Below are positions 1 through 8,500 of a stretch of DNA of 15,138 nucleotides, one piece after another. The stretch comes from an uncultured Clostridia bacterium (GTDB lineage Bacteria > Bacillota > Clostridia > Christensenellales > CAG-314): the NCBI GenBank assembly GCA_934281515.1, contig CAKQXG010000039.1:1-15138 (forward strand), written 5' to 3'. Under the pieces are notes generated by a model, which was not told where the DNA came from, did not search any database, and saw only the letters and a list, made by a program, of their open reading frames with translations. How positions within the stretch are numbered: position 1 is the stretch's first letter; every line of letters begins with the position of its first letter. The translations under genes and the position numbers were made by a program.

Positions 1-617
1 TCGTCCTGCAAAATGACAAACTCGTTTATTACGTCGCCGACAAGTTTAAGCACTTCGGTAAGCACCTCGATGTTTACACTACGTCTGTTAGTGTAATCTT
101 CAATTACCGTTTGCGGTACGTTTAACAAGGCTTTCTGCGACAAATACTCTTGTTTGTCGATCAAGCCGTCCTGATACTTATGCTCGTTGATGCCGTACTT
201 GAAGATTCGTTCGCCGTACTGTGCGTAGTAGTCGGGTTCTTCGTCGGAAGAGGAGTATGTCGGACAACGCATTACAAGCGAGAAAGCAAAAATCTTCAAT
301 TTGGGATTGTTGCGTTTGATTGTTTTGATTACTTCGATGCGCGACGAAACTTCTTCCACGTCCATATGATGTAATCTTGACGGTACCAACCCGCCGTACA
401 ACAACATATCGACGGCAAGTATCAGGTAGTCGGCGTCGGCGCATTGTTCGGTCAAAAATGCCGCAATTTTTTGATAGTCTGCGGGCCTCTTTTTAAGTCC
501 GAGCATCGACGACGGCGGACAAACCAGATTTATTTTGTTGTTATCCTGTGCAAGAAACTGACAAAAAATATTGTTACACGGACGTTCGTCAAGTGGTAAA
601 TATACGATTTTTTCCAT
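1..617 (-). CDS. DUF4127 family protein (N-terminal part; 3' end outside window)
   Basis: Translated by hand from the ATG at 617; the frame stays open to the left edge, giving 205 complete codons. The start PLDERPCN (residues 8-15), then CPP at 33-35, the lysine/arginine-rich KKRPAD around 42-47 and the strongly conserved DMLLYGGLVPSRLH (70-83) match what I know of the DUF4127 family. Members are usually around 500 residues, so more than half of this gene lies outside the window. The family has no established biochemical role that I know of, but it recurs beside glycoside hydrolases in Firmicutes. There is no signal peptide, so it is probably cytoplasmic. The start has a good ribosome binding site (AAAGGA, 6 bases before ATG), and the gene follows the CBM9-like gene after 23 bases, so it is almost certainly co-transcribed. 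It is the last visible gene of the catabolic part of the operon. The family call is from memory of motifs, not a search. Confidence 0.85.
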   Translation of the reverse strand, partial: MEKIVYLPLDERPCNNIFCQFLAQDNNKINLVCPPSSMLGLKKRPADYQKIAAFLTEQCADADYLILAVDMLLYGGLVPSRLHHMDVEEVSSRIEVIKTIKRNNPKLKIFAFSLVMRCPTYSSSDEEPDYYAQYGERIFKYGINEHKYQDGLIDKQEYLSQKALLNVPQTVIEDYTNRRSVNIEVLTEVLKLVGDVINEFVILQD

Positions 618-640
618 GTTTGTTCCTTTGTATTTTGTTT

Positions 641-1198
641 TTACTTTTCAGCCAGGTAGTCACGCAACATCACGTAATGGGTCGGCACGTGAAACTTGCC
701 GCACATTGTCGGATTAAGCGCAAACAAGTGCTTTTCCATCTCGCCTCCGTCGGTTTCCAAACGATAGGCGTTGAAATAGATTTGTTCGACGGGCATGTTT
801 AGCCTGTTCTTGTCTACGGCAATGCAAACAACGTACCCGTCGGGCGTTTGGGCGGTGTTTGAAGTAAAAAAGCAGTCCTTTTCGTCGACAAAATCTATGT
901 GCAACTTTGCCGCGCCGTCATCGTCAAGTTCCGTTACCGTCATTTTGGCAAGCATCTCCGCATTGTCGGTGTTTACTTCCAACTCGTAGTAGGTTTTACG
1001 CAGGGGGTCAGTGCCGATAAGCACCTCCACCGCATCACCGCAGGAATGTATGTCGTTGTAGTTGCCGTAAGGACAGTAGTAGTCGCTATGCTCTGCCACA
1101 AAGTCGAAATATATGTACCGCTCGTCTTGCGACACGTCCAAAGTGGTTTTGTACACGGCGGGACTGCCGTCGCGATTGTTTTTAAGTAAGTATTTCAT
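641..1198 (-). CDS. CBM9-like carbohydrate-binding domain protein, free-standing
   Basis: This 185-residue protein is essentially one domain of the carbohydrate-binding module family 9 type (PF06452-like beta-sandwich). Supporting motifs are GDAVEVLIGTD (54-64), YYELEVN (70-76), YFNAYRLE near 141-148 and the closing block from LFALNPT to FHVPTHYVML (158-178), which resembles the family's usual C-terminal FHVPE-type segment. Such domains normally sit at the end of xylanases or surface proteins. Here there is no attached catalytic domain, no signal peptide and no membrane segment. It may bind a sugar in the cytoplasm or assist the neighbouring rhamnosidase; the function is unknown. The start is the first ATG after an in-frame TAA, but no convincing ribosome binding site precedes it, so its translation may depend on the upstream gene 92 bases away. 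Stop codon TAA. The fold assignment is fairly sure, the ligand is not. Confidence 0.7.
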   Translation of the reverse strand: MKYLLKNNRDGSPAVYKTTLDVSQDERYIYFDFVAEHSDYYCPYGNYNDIHSCGDAVEVLIGTDPLRKTYYELEVNTDNAEMLAKMTVTELDDDGAAKLHIDFVDEKDCFFTSNTAQTPDGYVVCIAVDKNRLNMPVEQIYFNAYRLETDGGEMEKHLFALNPTMCGKFHVPTHYVMLRDYLAEK

Positions 1199-1290
1199 AC
1201 ATCGATATGACTTTTACGAAGTTACGGTCGCCTAATACCGACAAAAGCGCGCTAAATCGCATACCACGTGCCATAACTCTCGTAATTCAC

Positions 1291-1926
1291 CTAAAACTCG
1301 GGGTCGTAGTGTTGTTGGTTGTCGACGTAACTGATTTCGCGTATCACAATGTTGTGGATTTTCAGCATTGTGCAGTAGGGCGAAAAGCCAATGTGTCCCT
1401 TGTTGAGTTTAAGGATACCGTCGAGGTGTTCCGCAACAAGTTTGCCGTCGACAAGCATAAAGCAATGCCCGTCGATTGCGCCGAAAGTAAATTCGATTTC
1501 CTCACCTGCTTTGTACTTGTAGCTCGTTTCCGACATTCCGCAAAAATCGCCAACGCCGACTTTGCAACCCTCTATGCCTGCCTTATCGTCATACCAGCCG
1601 TTAAGTCCGCACACGTAGTAGTCGCCGAGATAATCGGTTTTGTCGTCCCACTCGGCGCAAAAAATACCGTTTACGTCGCGCGTGGCAGGCAAAATAGTGC
1701 TGATTTTACACGTCAACATCACGTTTACGCAGTCAAAGCGTTTCTTAAAGAACAGCACGCCGCCTTTGTTTCCTCGCTCCACGCCCACAAGACAGCCGTC
1801 TTGTACACTCCACTCGCCTGCCATTACCTGCCAATCGTCTTGCCAGGTGTCGTCAAGCGGTTTGTTGTAAATGATTGTCGATTTGTCCACATCGATGATT
1901 TTGTTTACTAGTTTTATTTTGCTCAT
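1291..1926 (-). CDS. Concanavalin A-like jellyroll protein (DUF1080 / YesU-like)
   Basis: The protein has 211 residues, with alternating beta strands and aromatic or glycine turns typical of concanavalin A-like lectin/glucanase folds. The early pattern W-x-V-x-x-G-E-W-S-V-x-D-G (about 32-44) followed by GGVLFFKKRFD (55-65) resembles DUF1080, the 3-keto-disaccharide hydrolase group. The closing KGHIGF and HNIVIREI (about 176-198) resembles both that group and the DUF1961 protein YesU of Bacillus rhamnogalacturonan clusters. A distinctive middle stretch is RDVNGIFCAEWDDKTDYLGD (about 83-102). No signal peptide is present, so it is presumably cytoplasmic. AGGA lies 8 bases before the ATG. It follows the rhamnosidase after 73 bases. 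It could act on modified glycosides or merely bind sugar; I see no residues that prove catalysis. It ends in TAG, and the frame continues for 12 sense codons after that stop (see findings). Confidence 0.6.
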   Translation of the reverse strand: MSKIKLVNKIIDVDKSTIIYNKPLDDTWQDDWQVMAGEWSVQDGCLVGVERGNKGGVLFFKKRFDCVNVMLTCKISTILPATRDVNGIFCAEWDDKTDYLGDYYVCGLNGWYDDKAGIEGCKVGVGDFCGMSETSYKYKAGEEIEFTFGAIDGHCFMLVDGKLVAEHLDGILKLNKGHIGFSPYCTMLKIHNIVIREISYVDNQQHYDPEF

Positions 1927-1999
1927 AATTTTTTCCTGTTAAGAAAAGGGATCAACGCCGTTACAACGTTTTTTCGAAACGACGACAGAAACCTTCCAT

Positions 2000-4180
2000 C
2001 TACTCCGATAGCGTTATTTCGTTTTTGCCGACATGCAGCGATGTCGATTTGCCGTTGTAAACAACACTGACGTTCAGTCCGTCTGTGACAAAAATTTGCA
2101 TACGTATTTTATTTTTTTGCCTTTTCCACTCCACACGCACAACCTTGCCGTCGTACAATGCGCTGCCCTCGGCATGGCGCAATTTGCGCGGAAACTTGGG
2201 TTGCAAAACTACTTTCGTCGTATACTCATATTCGGGAAAACCTAGCAGTACTCTGGGCAAAAACTCTGCAACCGCGCCAAACATCGGGTGTGCATGAGAA
2301 CACCACTTGGTGTCGAGATACTCCCAAATCGTAGTTTCTCCGAGGCGTTTGAGATAGCCGAAGGAGCCTTTCTTGGTTGCAGACAACAAGTCGAACGCCA
2401 AATCGATTTTGCCATGGACGATCAATTGCTCGACAAGCACGTATGTGCCGATAAAACCCGTATCGAAACGACAGTCCGCCGTGTATTTGTGTACAAGGTT
2501 TGCTGTCGTCCGCTCGTCGCCGAGTTCCGCAGCAAGCGCAAATGCATCCGCTCCCTGAACACCGCCGACAAAGCTGCCCGTTTTGTCATCAAAAAATGCA
2601 TCCGTTACCGATTTTTGATATTGTTTGCGCAACTCGGAAAGCCTGTGCGACAAATCGACTTGCCCTACTTGCTCGGCAAGAAAAGCGGCTTTTCCAAGCA
2701 TGCACACAAACAGCGTAGTGTTGACAAACTCCTGCGGTATCACCACGTCCGACGTTGCCCAGTCGCCCAAACACCAACCGCCGTTTTCCTCACGGCAGAC
2801 AAGTCCGTTGTCGGTACGCGTCGTGATGTAGTCTACCCATTTTGTAATGTGCGGCAACACTTCCTGCACCAACGACTTGTCGCCGTAGTGCATATAAAAG
2901 GCATACGGCACTTGCACTATTGCGCCGCCCCAACCGACAGGTCCGCCACCGCCGCCGTAGAAAGGAGCTGTATGTTGCACATGCCCGTTGTCGACGTTTT
3001 GACAGTCGCAAATGTCCTGTATCCACTTGCGATAAAACGCCTCGCAACAAAACAACGTCATTGCAACCGAAGCTGTAATTTGTCCGTCGCCCGTATACCC
3101 GAGTCTTTCACGGTGGGGACAGTCCGACGGAATACCATCGTGCATGTTGATGAGCTGTGTACGTTCGTAAGCGGTATACAGCCAATTAAGCACGCCGTTG
3201 CTGCAATTAAACGTAGTGCGTTGCGGCAAATCGGTATGTACCACATCCACGCCCAACACTTCGGCATCGCCGTCTACCTCGAAGTATCTGAATGCCTGTT
3301 TACAAAATTTGGGACGCAATTCGCACTCGTTGCCGTCAAGAATGTATCGCATAAGTTGCAGTTGGCGTTCGCCGCTGTCGTTTACAATATCCCCTCCTAC
3401 GGAGTTGACATCCAACTCGCTGTCCCGTGTAATACACTCGCTGTGATTTACCGTAACGACGTCGCCGTCGATGCCACATGTATGCAAGCGTACCCAACCG
3501 CTGACCGTTTCGCCCACGTCGTACACACGCTTGTAGCCGTGTTGCGCCACAAGCTTCGGCACAACGGTGCGTATCACTCGCTCGGCAGGGCAAGTTTGCA
3601 AAGTAAAAATCGTTTCAAAGTTGTCTTCGACCGTTACATTGTCGTACCTCGGCGCTTCGCCGAGTATACGCAAGTCCTGCGTTTCGCCGTAAAAAAGATT
3701 GTTGTCTGTAACTTCCGTTTGCCGCCATTCCTCGGTGCCGTCGGACAGAATTTCGTGTTCCTTGCCCTGTTCGTCGACGTAACGCAAACTGAACCGAGCA
3801 ATAAGTTTGTTGCCGAACTCAAGATGTCCTTCGGCTGTGCGTTTTGTCTGACGATACCAGCCGTTGCCCAAACGCACCGACAGCACATTTTCGCCGTCGG
3901 CAAGTATGTCGGTAACCTCGTAGCGACAAAAATACACACGATGAGTCATTTTGTCGGCAATAGGGTACAACAGGTTGTTTAGCGGTCGCTCGCGGTAGTC
4001 GGAAAAAACAGGGTTGAACAAATCGTCGGTAACTGCCTTGCCGTTGATCTCGGCACAAAAGTACCCTAGCCCGGTGATGTCCAATATTGCCGAGCGCACC
4101 TTACCCACAGAGAATCTTTTTTCGATGCATGGCGCTTGTTCCGCTTCCGTTGCGGCAATCCATTTTGCATGTTCTATCAT
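2000..4180 (-). CDS. Alpha-L-rhamnosidase, glycoside hydrolase family 78
   Basis: GH78 enzymes are inverting hydrolases that release terminal alpha-L-rhamnose from oligosaccharides, pectin fragments or rhamnosylated plant compounds. The protein has 726 residues from the ATG at 4180. Expected order: N-terminal beta domain (about 10-175), the jellyroll rhamnosidase domain (about 200-310), an (alpha/alpha)6 barrel (about 320-645) and a C-terminal beta domain (650-726). The hallmark DCPHRERLGYTGD is at residues 353-365; by analogy with Bacillus RhaB, D353, E358 (general acid) and D365 contact or process rhamnose. TTIWE (616-620) supplies the likely catalytic base E620. No signal peptide is seen, so it is cytoplasmic and acts on imported substrate. 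It is shorter than many members (900 or more residues) and shows no extra binding module. A TTG 24 bases upstream (4204) could also start the frame, but the ATG gives the usual MIEHAKWI-type start. The ribosome binding site is weak. Confidence 0.93.
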   Translation of the reverse strand: MIEHAKWIAATEAEQAPCIEKRFSVGKVRSAILDITGLGYFCAEINGKAVTDDLFNPVFSDYRERPLNNLLYPIADKMTHRVYFCRYEVTDILADGENVLSVRLGNGWYRQTKRTAEGHLEFGNKLIARFSLRYVDEQGKEHEILSDGTEEWRQTEVTDNNLFYGETQDLRILGEAPRYDNVTVEDNFETIFTLQTCPAERVIRTVVPKLVAQHGYKRVYDVGETVSGWVRLHTCGIDGDVVTVNHSECITRDSELDVNSVGGDIVNDSGERQLQLMRYILDGNECELRPKFCKQAFRYFEVDGDAEVLGVDVVHTDLPQRTTFNCSNGVLNWLYTAYERTQLINMHDGIPSDCPHRERLGYTGDGQITASVAMTLFCCEAFYRKWIQDICDCQNVDNGHVQHTAPFYGGGGGPVGWGGAIVQVPYAFYMHYGDKSLVQEVLPHITKWVDYITTRTDNGLVCREENGGWCLGDWATSDVVIPQEFVNTTLFVCMLGKAAFLAEQVGQVDLSHRLSELRKQYQKSVTDAFFDDKTGSFVGGVQGADAFALAAELGDERTTANLVHKYTADCRFDTGFIGTYVLVEQLIVHGKIDLAFDLLSATKKGSFGYLKRLGETTIWEYLDTKWCSHAHPMFGAVAEFLPRVLLGFPEYEYTTKVVLQPKFPRKLRHAEGSALYDGKVVRVEWKRQKNKIRMQIFVTDGLNVSVVYNGKSTSLHVGKNEITLSE

Positions 4181-4242
4181 ATTATTTACCGTTCGGCGCA
4201 CCAACCGTTTCTGTTGTGCCTTGTTGTAGTTGTCCGACGAGT

Positions 4243-5403
4243 TTACTTGATTTCAAACGCCACGCCTCGCGACGCAAGGCGCGGTTTTAGTTGGTCGTAT
4301 ATGTCGGCAACCGATTTGTTTTGTTCGATCGCTACCGCCGCGGCAATGCCGGCAGCCTGTCCCGTCAGGCAACAGCACGGTACGACGCGCAACACATGCG
4401 CACCGTTGCCGTCGGCACTTACCACACGACCTGCACACAACAAGTTGGGGAAGTCGTCGTTGTACAAGCATCCGTACGGCACGTCGAATCGGTAGTCGCA
4501 GTGAGCAAAGTCACCCGTACTGCCGATAGAATTTGCAACGGGTTTGTCGATGTCCACCTCGCGCCCGAGGAAAGTTTCAGCACCGACTATGGCACGAATA
4601 AGCCTTATTTGAGGCAATTCGGGCAGAGTAAGTATTTCACGCTCGTTTTTGTTTGTGTCGGCGTAGTGAGCCAGCGTCATTTGCTTGCTTCGGCATAAGT
4701 AGTCGTTTTCCGTTTCGGACGTTACTTCGCCGATCGTTTCCGCCCCGGGCTTAAACCACTGCCAGTGACGCAACTTTGTCATGTTGCCGCTGTCGGCAAA
4801 CTCCTCGGCACGCTTGCGATTTGTGTCATGCACAACGTAGGTTTGCGTGTTGTCGTAGGTCCTTGTCGGCACGCCGGCACGGCTTGCGATTGTCGCTTCG
4901 CCCGTACAGTCTATCACCGCCTTGCACGGGTAAAACAATCGCCCGTCGATGTTTTCTACTGTTATACCGACGATCACATTTTTGTCTACTTTGGGGTAGG
5001 TTGCAAGCGTATCGTACAGTATGGTTACGCCGTTTTTGCGCAAAATGTCGTCAAGTGCCAGAGAGAAAAAAGTCGGTGAAAAGTTAGTCGAATATCTGTC
5101 GCTCGATTGTTCGTTACCGCTTGTGCCGCCCCAAATTTCGGGTAGGTTGTCGTAGCCGCAACTGACAGCAAGTCGTATCATCTCTTCCGCCATTCCGCAT
5201 TGCATTTTACGTCCTTCGCCGTCGCACAACGGCTCGAACCAACTGATAAGTCCGATTGTTGCCAGTCCGCCGAGATTGATGTGCTTTTCCACAAGCAACA
5301 CGCTTTTGTTTTCTCTTGCGGCGGCAAGCGCAGCGCAACAGCCTGCAATACCGCCACCCACGACAATAACGTCGTAACCTTGTTTTTTTGTCGAAGTAAT
5401 CAT
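4243..5403 (-). CDS. FAD-dependent oxidoreductase (PF12831 FAD_oxidored type)
   Basis: This 386-residue flavoprotein begins with a Rossmann dinucleotide-binding motif, VIVVGGGIAGCCAALAA (about 12-28), followed by the ribose-binding acidic residue E39 at the end of the second strand (LLVEK) and GGLATIGL (45-52). Near the C terminus, AGRVVSADGNGAHVLRV and TGQAAG (within 323-358) form the FAD-closing segment typical of PF12831 proteins. The family sits in many polysaccharide utilisation clusters, but its substrates are mostly uncharacterised. Lack of a signal peptide implies a cytoplasmic role. It is first in the catabolic block, directly behind the gap with TTAAC boxes, and is followed by the rhamnosidase. 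The ATG at 5403 is chosen over a TTG at 5418 because AGAGGTG lies just upstream of it. Three consecutive cysteines (PCCCLTG) occupy a spot where relatives usually have one or none. A role in oxidising a sugar ring is a guess. Confidence 0.85.
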   Translation of the reverse strand: MITSTKKQGYDVIVVGGGIAGCCAALAAARENKSVLLVEKHINLGGLATIGLISWFEPLCDGEGRKMQCGMAEEMIRLAVSCGYDNLPEIWGGTSGNEQSSDRYSTNFSPTFFSLALDDILRKNGVTILYDTLATYPKVDKNVIVGITVENIDGRLFYPCKAVIDCTGEATIASRAGVPTRTYDNTQTYVVHDTNRKRAEEFADSGNMTKLRHWQWFKPGAETIGEVTSETENDYLCRSKQMTLAHYADTNKNEREILTLPELPQIRLIRAIVGAETFLGREVDIDKPVANSIGSTGDFAHCDYRFDVPYGCLYNDDFPNLLCAGRVVSADGNGAHVLRVVPCCCLTGQAAGIAAAVAIEQNKSVADIYDQLKPRLASRGVAFEIK

Positions 5404-5407
5404 TTTA

Positions 5408-5414
5408 CACCTCT
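5408..5414 (-). promoter_or_regulatory. Ribosome binding site of the FAD oxidoreductase gene
   Basis: On the minus strand AGAGGTG is followed by TAAA and ATG. This strong site places the start at 5403 and argues against the in-frame TTG at 5418, which overlaps the region just upstream of this site. Confidence 0.75.
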
Positions 5415-5462
5415 TCAAAAAGTTTGCCGTTAGCTTGTTTTTACAATACAGTCAGTCGAAAA

Positions 5463-5509
5463 TTAACATCGTTAACTGCATTTAACATTACACTTTGTTT
5501 GTTTTAACA
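5463..5509 (-). promoter_or_regulatory. Four TTAAC boxes at helical spacing; candidate operator
   Basis: In the gap before the FAD oxidoreductase gene, plus-strand TTAAC words start at 5463, 5472, 5482 and 5504 (steps of 9, 10 and 22 bases, close to one, one and two helical turns). In the direction of transcription they read TGTTAA, TGTTAA, AGTTAA and TGTTAA. The first two on the plus strand also form a perfect inverted repeat, TTAAC-ATC-GTTAA (5463-5475). The gap is the longest in the window (116 bp, AT-rich) and separates the exported-protein genes from the cytoplasmic catabolic genes, so an operator for an AraC- or LacI-type regulator is plausible. I could not find a convincing -35/-10 pair, and simple AT-richness could produce some of these words. 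Confidence 0.35.
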
Positions 5510-5519
5510 CAACTTTTTG

Positions 5520-8500
5520 TCATTTACCGAAGGTCACCACACCTGTTGCATAGTCTATGTGCCAATAGCCGCAAGACGTTGCAAAACTTTGCACGGCTTG
5601 CCATGCATCGGCGTCGGACATCAACAAACCGCTGTTTGCAAAACCGTGTCCGCAACCGTTTGTGCCATTGTCCACGTAGCTTACGTAGCCTTGCAGCACA
5701 ATGCCGTATATGCCGTATGCAAGTTCTTTCGCGTGTCTGCTACCAAGTATTCCGTACATGCTACCGCCGACGATTTCGGCAGCCGACGTGTCCACAAACA
5801 CGTTTTCAACAACTGCATTGTCATGTGCAAGTACCGTCTGACCACTTGTTACGGCAATCTTTTTATATTGCACGTAAATGTTTGAAATCGTTCCGTTTGT
5901 AGTACGGGTAAGCAACGTAATGCCGCTCATCGAAACGTTGGTAAAACCGATATTTTTCAACACGGCGTTGGATTTCATTTCGCCGATAAACGTTGCGTGG
6001 TCTTTTGCCACGTTTGCCACGAGCCCGTCGATGACGTATCCGCAACCGTCAAACGTGCCGCTGAATCCGCCGCCTGCGCCGTCCCAAGCGTCTTCGTCGG
6101 CGTAGACCATTACGATACTTCCGTTTGCGCTTACAATGTTGTTGCCCAACTCGAAGTATCCGCCATAATTATGACTGCCTTCCGTCTTGCCGTCGTTTTC
6201 ACACGCAAGAGCAATTTTGACCCATGCTTGGTAGTCTTCCTCAGTGCGAATAACCTTGCTGACAAGCAGTACGGGAAGGTTTATTGTATATCTTGTGTAT
6301 TCTGCGTCTACTACAATATGCGCAGTTTGATTGCCGTACAGGTAGCCGAACAAATTTGCCGTAACGTTGTTGCTTGCGGCACCCGTGCCGTTGACGGAAA
6401 CAAGCGTGTAGTCGCTTGTACCGACAATGTCGGTAATGTCGATGCCTACTACTTTGCCACTGTTGAGCGTGCCGTCGTTTTTGATGTCCAGTTCCACACG
6501 CACACGGTCTTCGTCGGGCACGGTGATTGTTTCCTGTCTGAATTCCGGTTCTACATATGTCTTTACGCCGAAACCGATTTTGCCGTCGTCGACGTCGATA
6601 TGCCACAGGTTGCTGTCCCAATCGGACATACCTGCAAACACTTGGCTTTGTTTCAACTCGTCGAAACCGAAGAAAACTTTTTTGCCAAACGCATTCTTGT
6701 AATCTTCGTTTGAAAAGTCCTGCTCACTTTCCACCGTCACGTTGCCATCGACAACGTCCTGCAAGGTATAGTTGTTTCCAAACAAACAAATAAAGTTTTT
6801 AAGGTCGGCGTCGCGATTGTCGTTCATCAGCAAAAATTTGCTACCGTCTTCGCTTATTTGTGCGCGCGTAACGTCGACAACCAACTTGTCCACTTTAACG
6901 TTGGCGTTGTAGAGAGTACCGCTGTAACCCTCGGGACTTGCACCACTGATTTTGTCGTACTGCACATACACGTTTTGCACAGTGCCTGCACCCGTGTGAA
7001 CAAGAAACGAGCCTTCGTTTGCCTCGAAACTTGCGTTGACAAAGCCGAGATTTTTCAGCACGCCGTCACGGTGCATTACGGAGATAAATGCGTTGCCGTT
7101 GTTTGTCGTCTTGGTAAGTCCGCCGATGACGTATCCTTTGCCGTCGATTACACCGCAAAAGCCTTCGGTACCGTTGCCGTTAAAACTCGTCTTGGTGCGG
7201 TCGACAAACTCCGACATACCGCCGTTTACCGTGATGTTGTCGCCAAACACAAAGTATCCGCCAAACAACTTGTCGTTATCCTTGCGAGCCGCCTTGGACA
7301 ATGCGCCGATACTCATGTAGTCTTGCTTGGACTTGACAACCAACGTGTACAAGTCGATTTCCGTACTGTACCTGACAATGTCGGTTTCCACAAACAACGA
7401 TACGTTTTCGCCGTAGTTTGAAATAGGCATTGCTTCCAGCTTGTTGCGGTCGAGTACCAGTTTGCCGTCGAGTATCGTTGCACCCACCGAGTAATTGCCG
7501 ATGGTTGCCGACGTCAGTTCGCCTTCCAGTTGTCTGTCAAACGCAATGTCGGCAAGTCTGCCCACTTCCACCGTTTTGTTTGCGGCAGTCACCGACAGCA
7601 ACGGCTTGGTCACGGATACGTCGATCACAAAGCCGCTTGTTTTGTATGTGCCGCGTACCTTTGTAGTACCCGCACTCACCGCTACGATTTGTCCGTCGAC
7701 AACGGTTGCAATACGACTGTCGTCCGAGGTGTAATTTATGGTCGCATCGTAGCTCGTCTGTCCGTTTTCCGTAACGTTTACCACAGGGGTAATTGTCGTC
7801 ACGTAATTGTCGATTGCGTGGATACTCAGCTCGACGCCGTAGCCGCCGTCGGTCGGGACAAGGTTTGTAACATCAAACAAAATGCCCGTATCTATTACAG
7901 ACACGTTTATCACTGCGCTCGACGTCACGCCCGCATATTCGACGTATACAACGTACTTAGTAGTACCATATGCCTTTGCCGTAAACAAAAATCCGTTTGT
8001 TTCGTTGTCTACGGTAACAATGCCGTCTGTCGCACCGTCGACAAGAGTGCAACTAAACCATGCCTTAGCCGTGCAGTCGCTTCCCTTGTAGACTAGTTTG
8101 GGCAACAACAAATAGTCGTCGCCGACGGTGAGAGCGATCTCGTCCGTACTGACGGTAAGTATCGGCGCAATGTAGCTGTTGACAACAAGCACGGCGCAAG
8201 TTGCCTTGCCGTTTGCCGTAGTCACTTCTATTTCGGTAGTGCCTTCGGCAACAGCCGTAACGGTGCCGTTGTCGTCAACCGTTGCAACGGACGTGTTATT
8301 GCTACTCCATTTTTGATTACTGCTGCCGCCTTCTCTTACGGTAAGCGTTGCGGTGTCGTTGATATCCATTGTCAACACACTGCTGCTAAGCCTTACTGCC
8401 GTTTCTTCAACGGGCGGTTCGGGAGGAATGTCGGGCGGCAAGTCGGGCGTTTTTTTGCAAGCGACAAACGCAAGCGAACAAATCAGACACAAAAACATCG

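Noticed and set aside
1961..1980. Small inverted repeat AACG...CGTT downstream of the rhamnosidase as a terminator
   Set aside because: Only a four-base stem and no proper T-tract in the transcribed direction; the next gene follows with its own ribosome binding site, so readthrough is likely.
2288..3982. 564-codon plus-strand ORF opposite the rhamnosidase gene
   Set aside because: It is codon-aligned with the sense gene, so it meets a stop only where the sense gene uses TTA, CTA or TCA. Those codons are rare here. Its protein has no recognisable domain, while the sense frame is a clear GH78.
4181..4204. TTG start for the rhamnosidase, adding eight residues
   Set aside because: The added residues have no GH78 character, and there is no ribosome binding site at a suitable distance; the ATG at 4180 matches the family's usual start.
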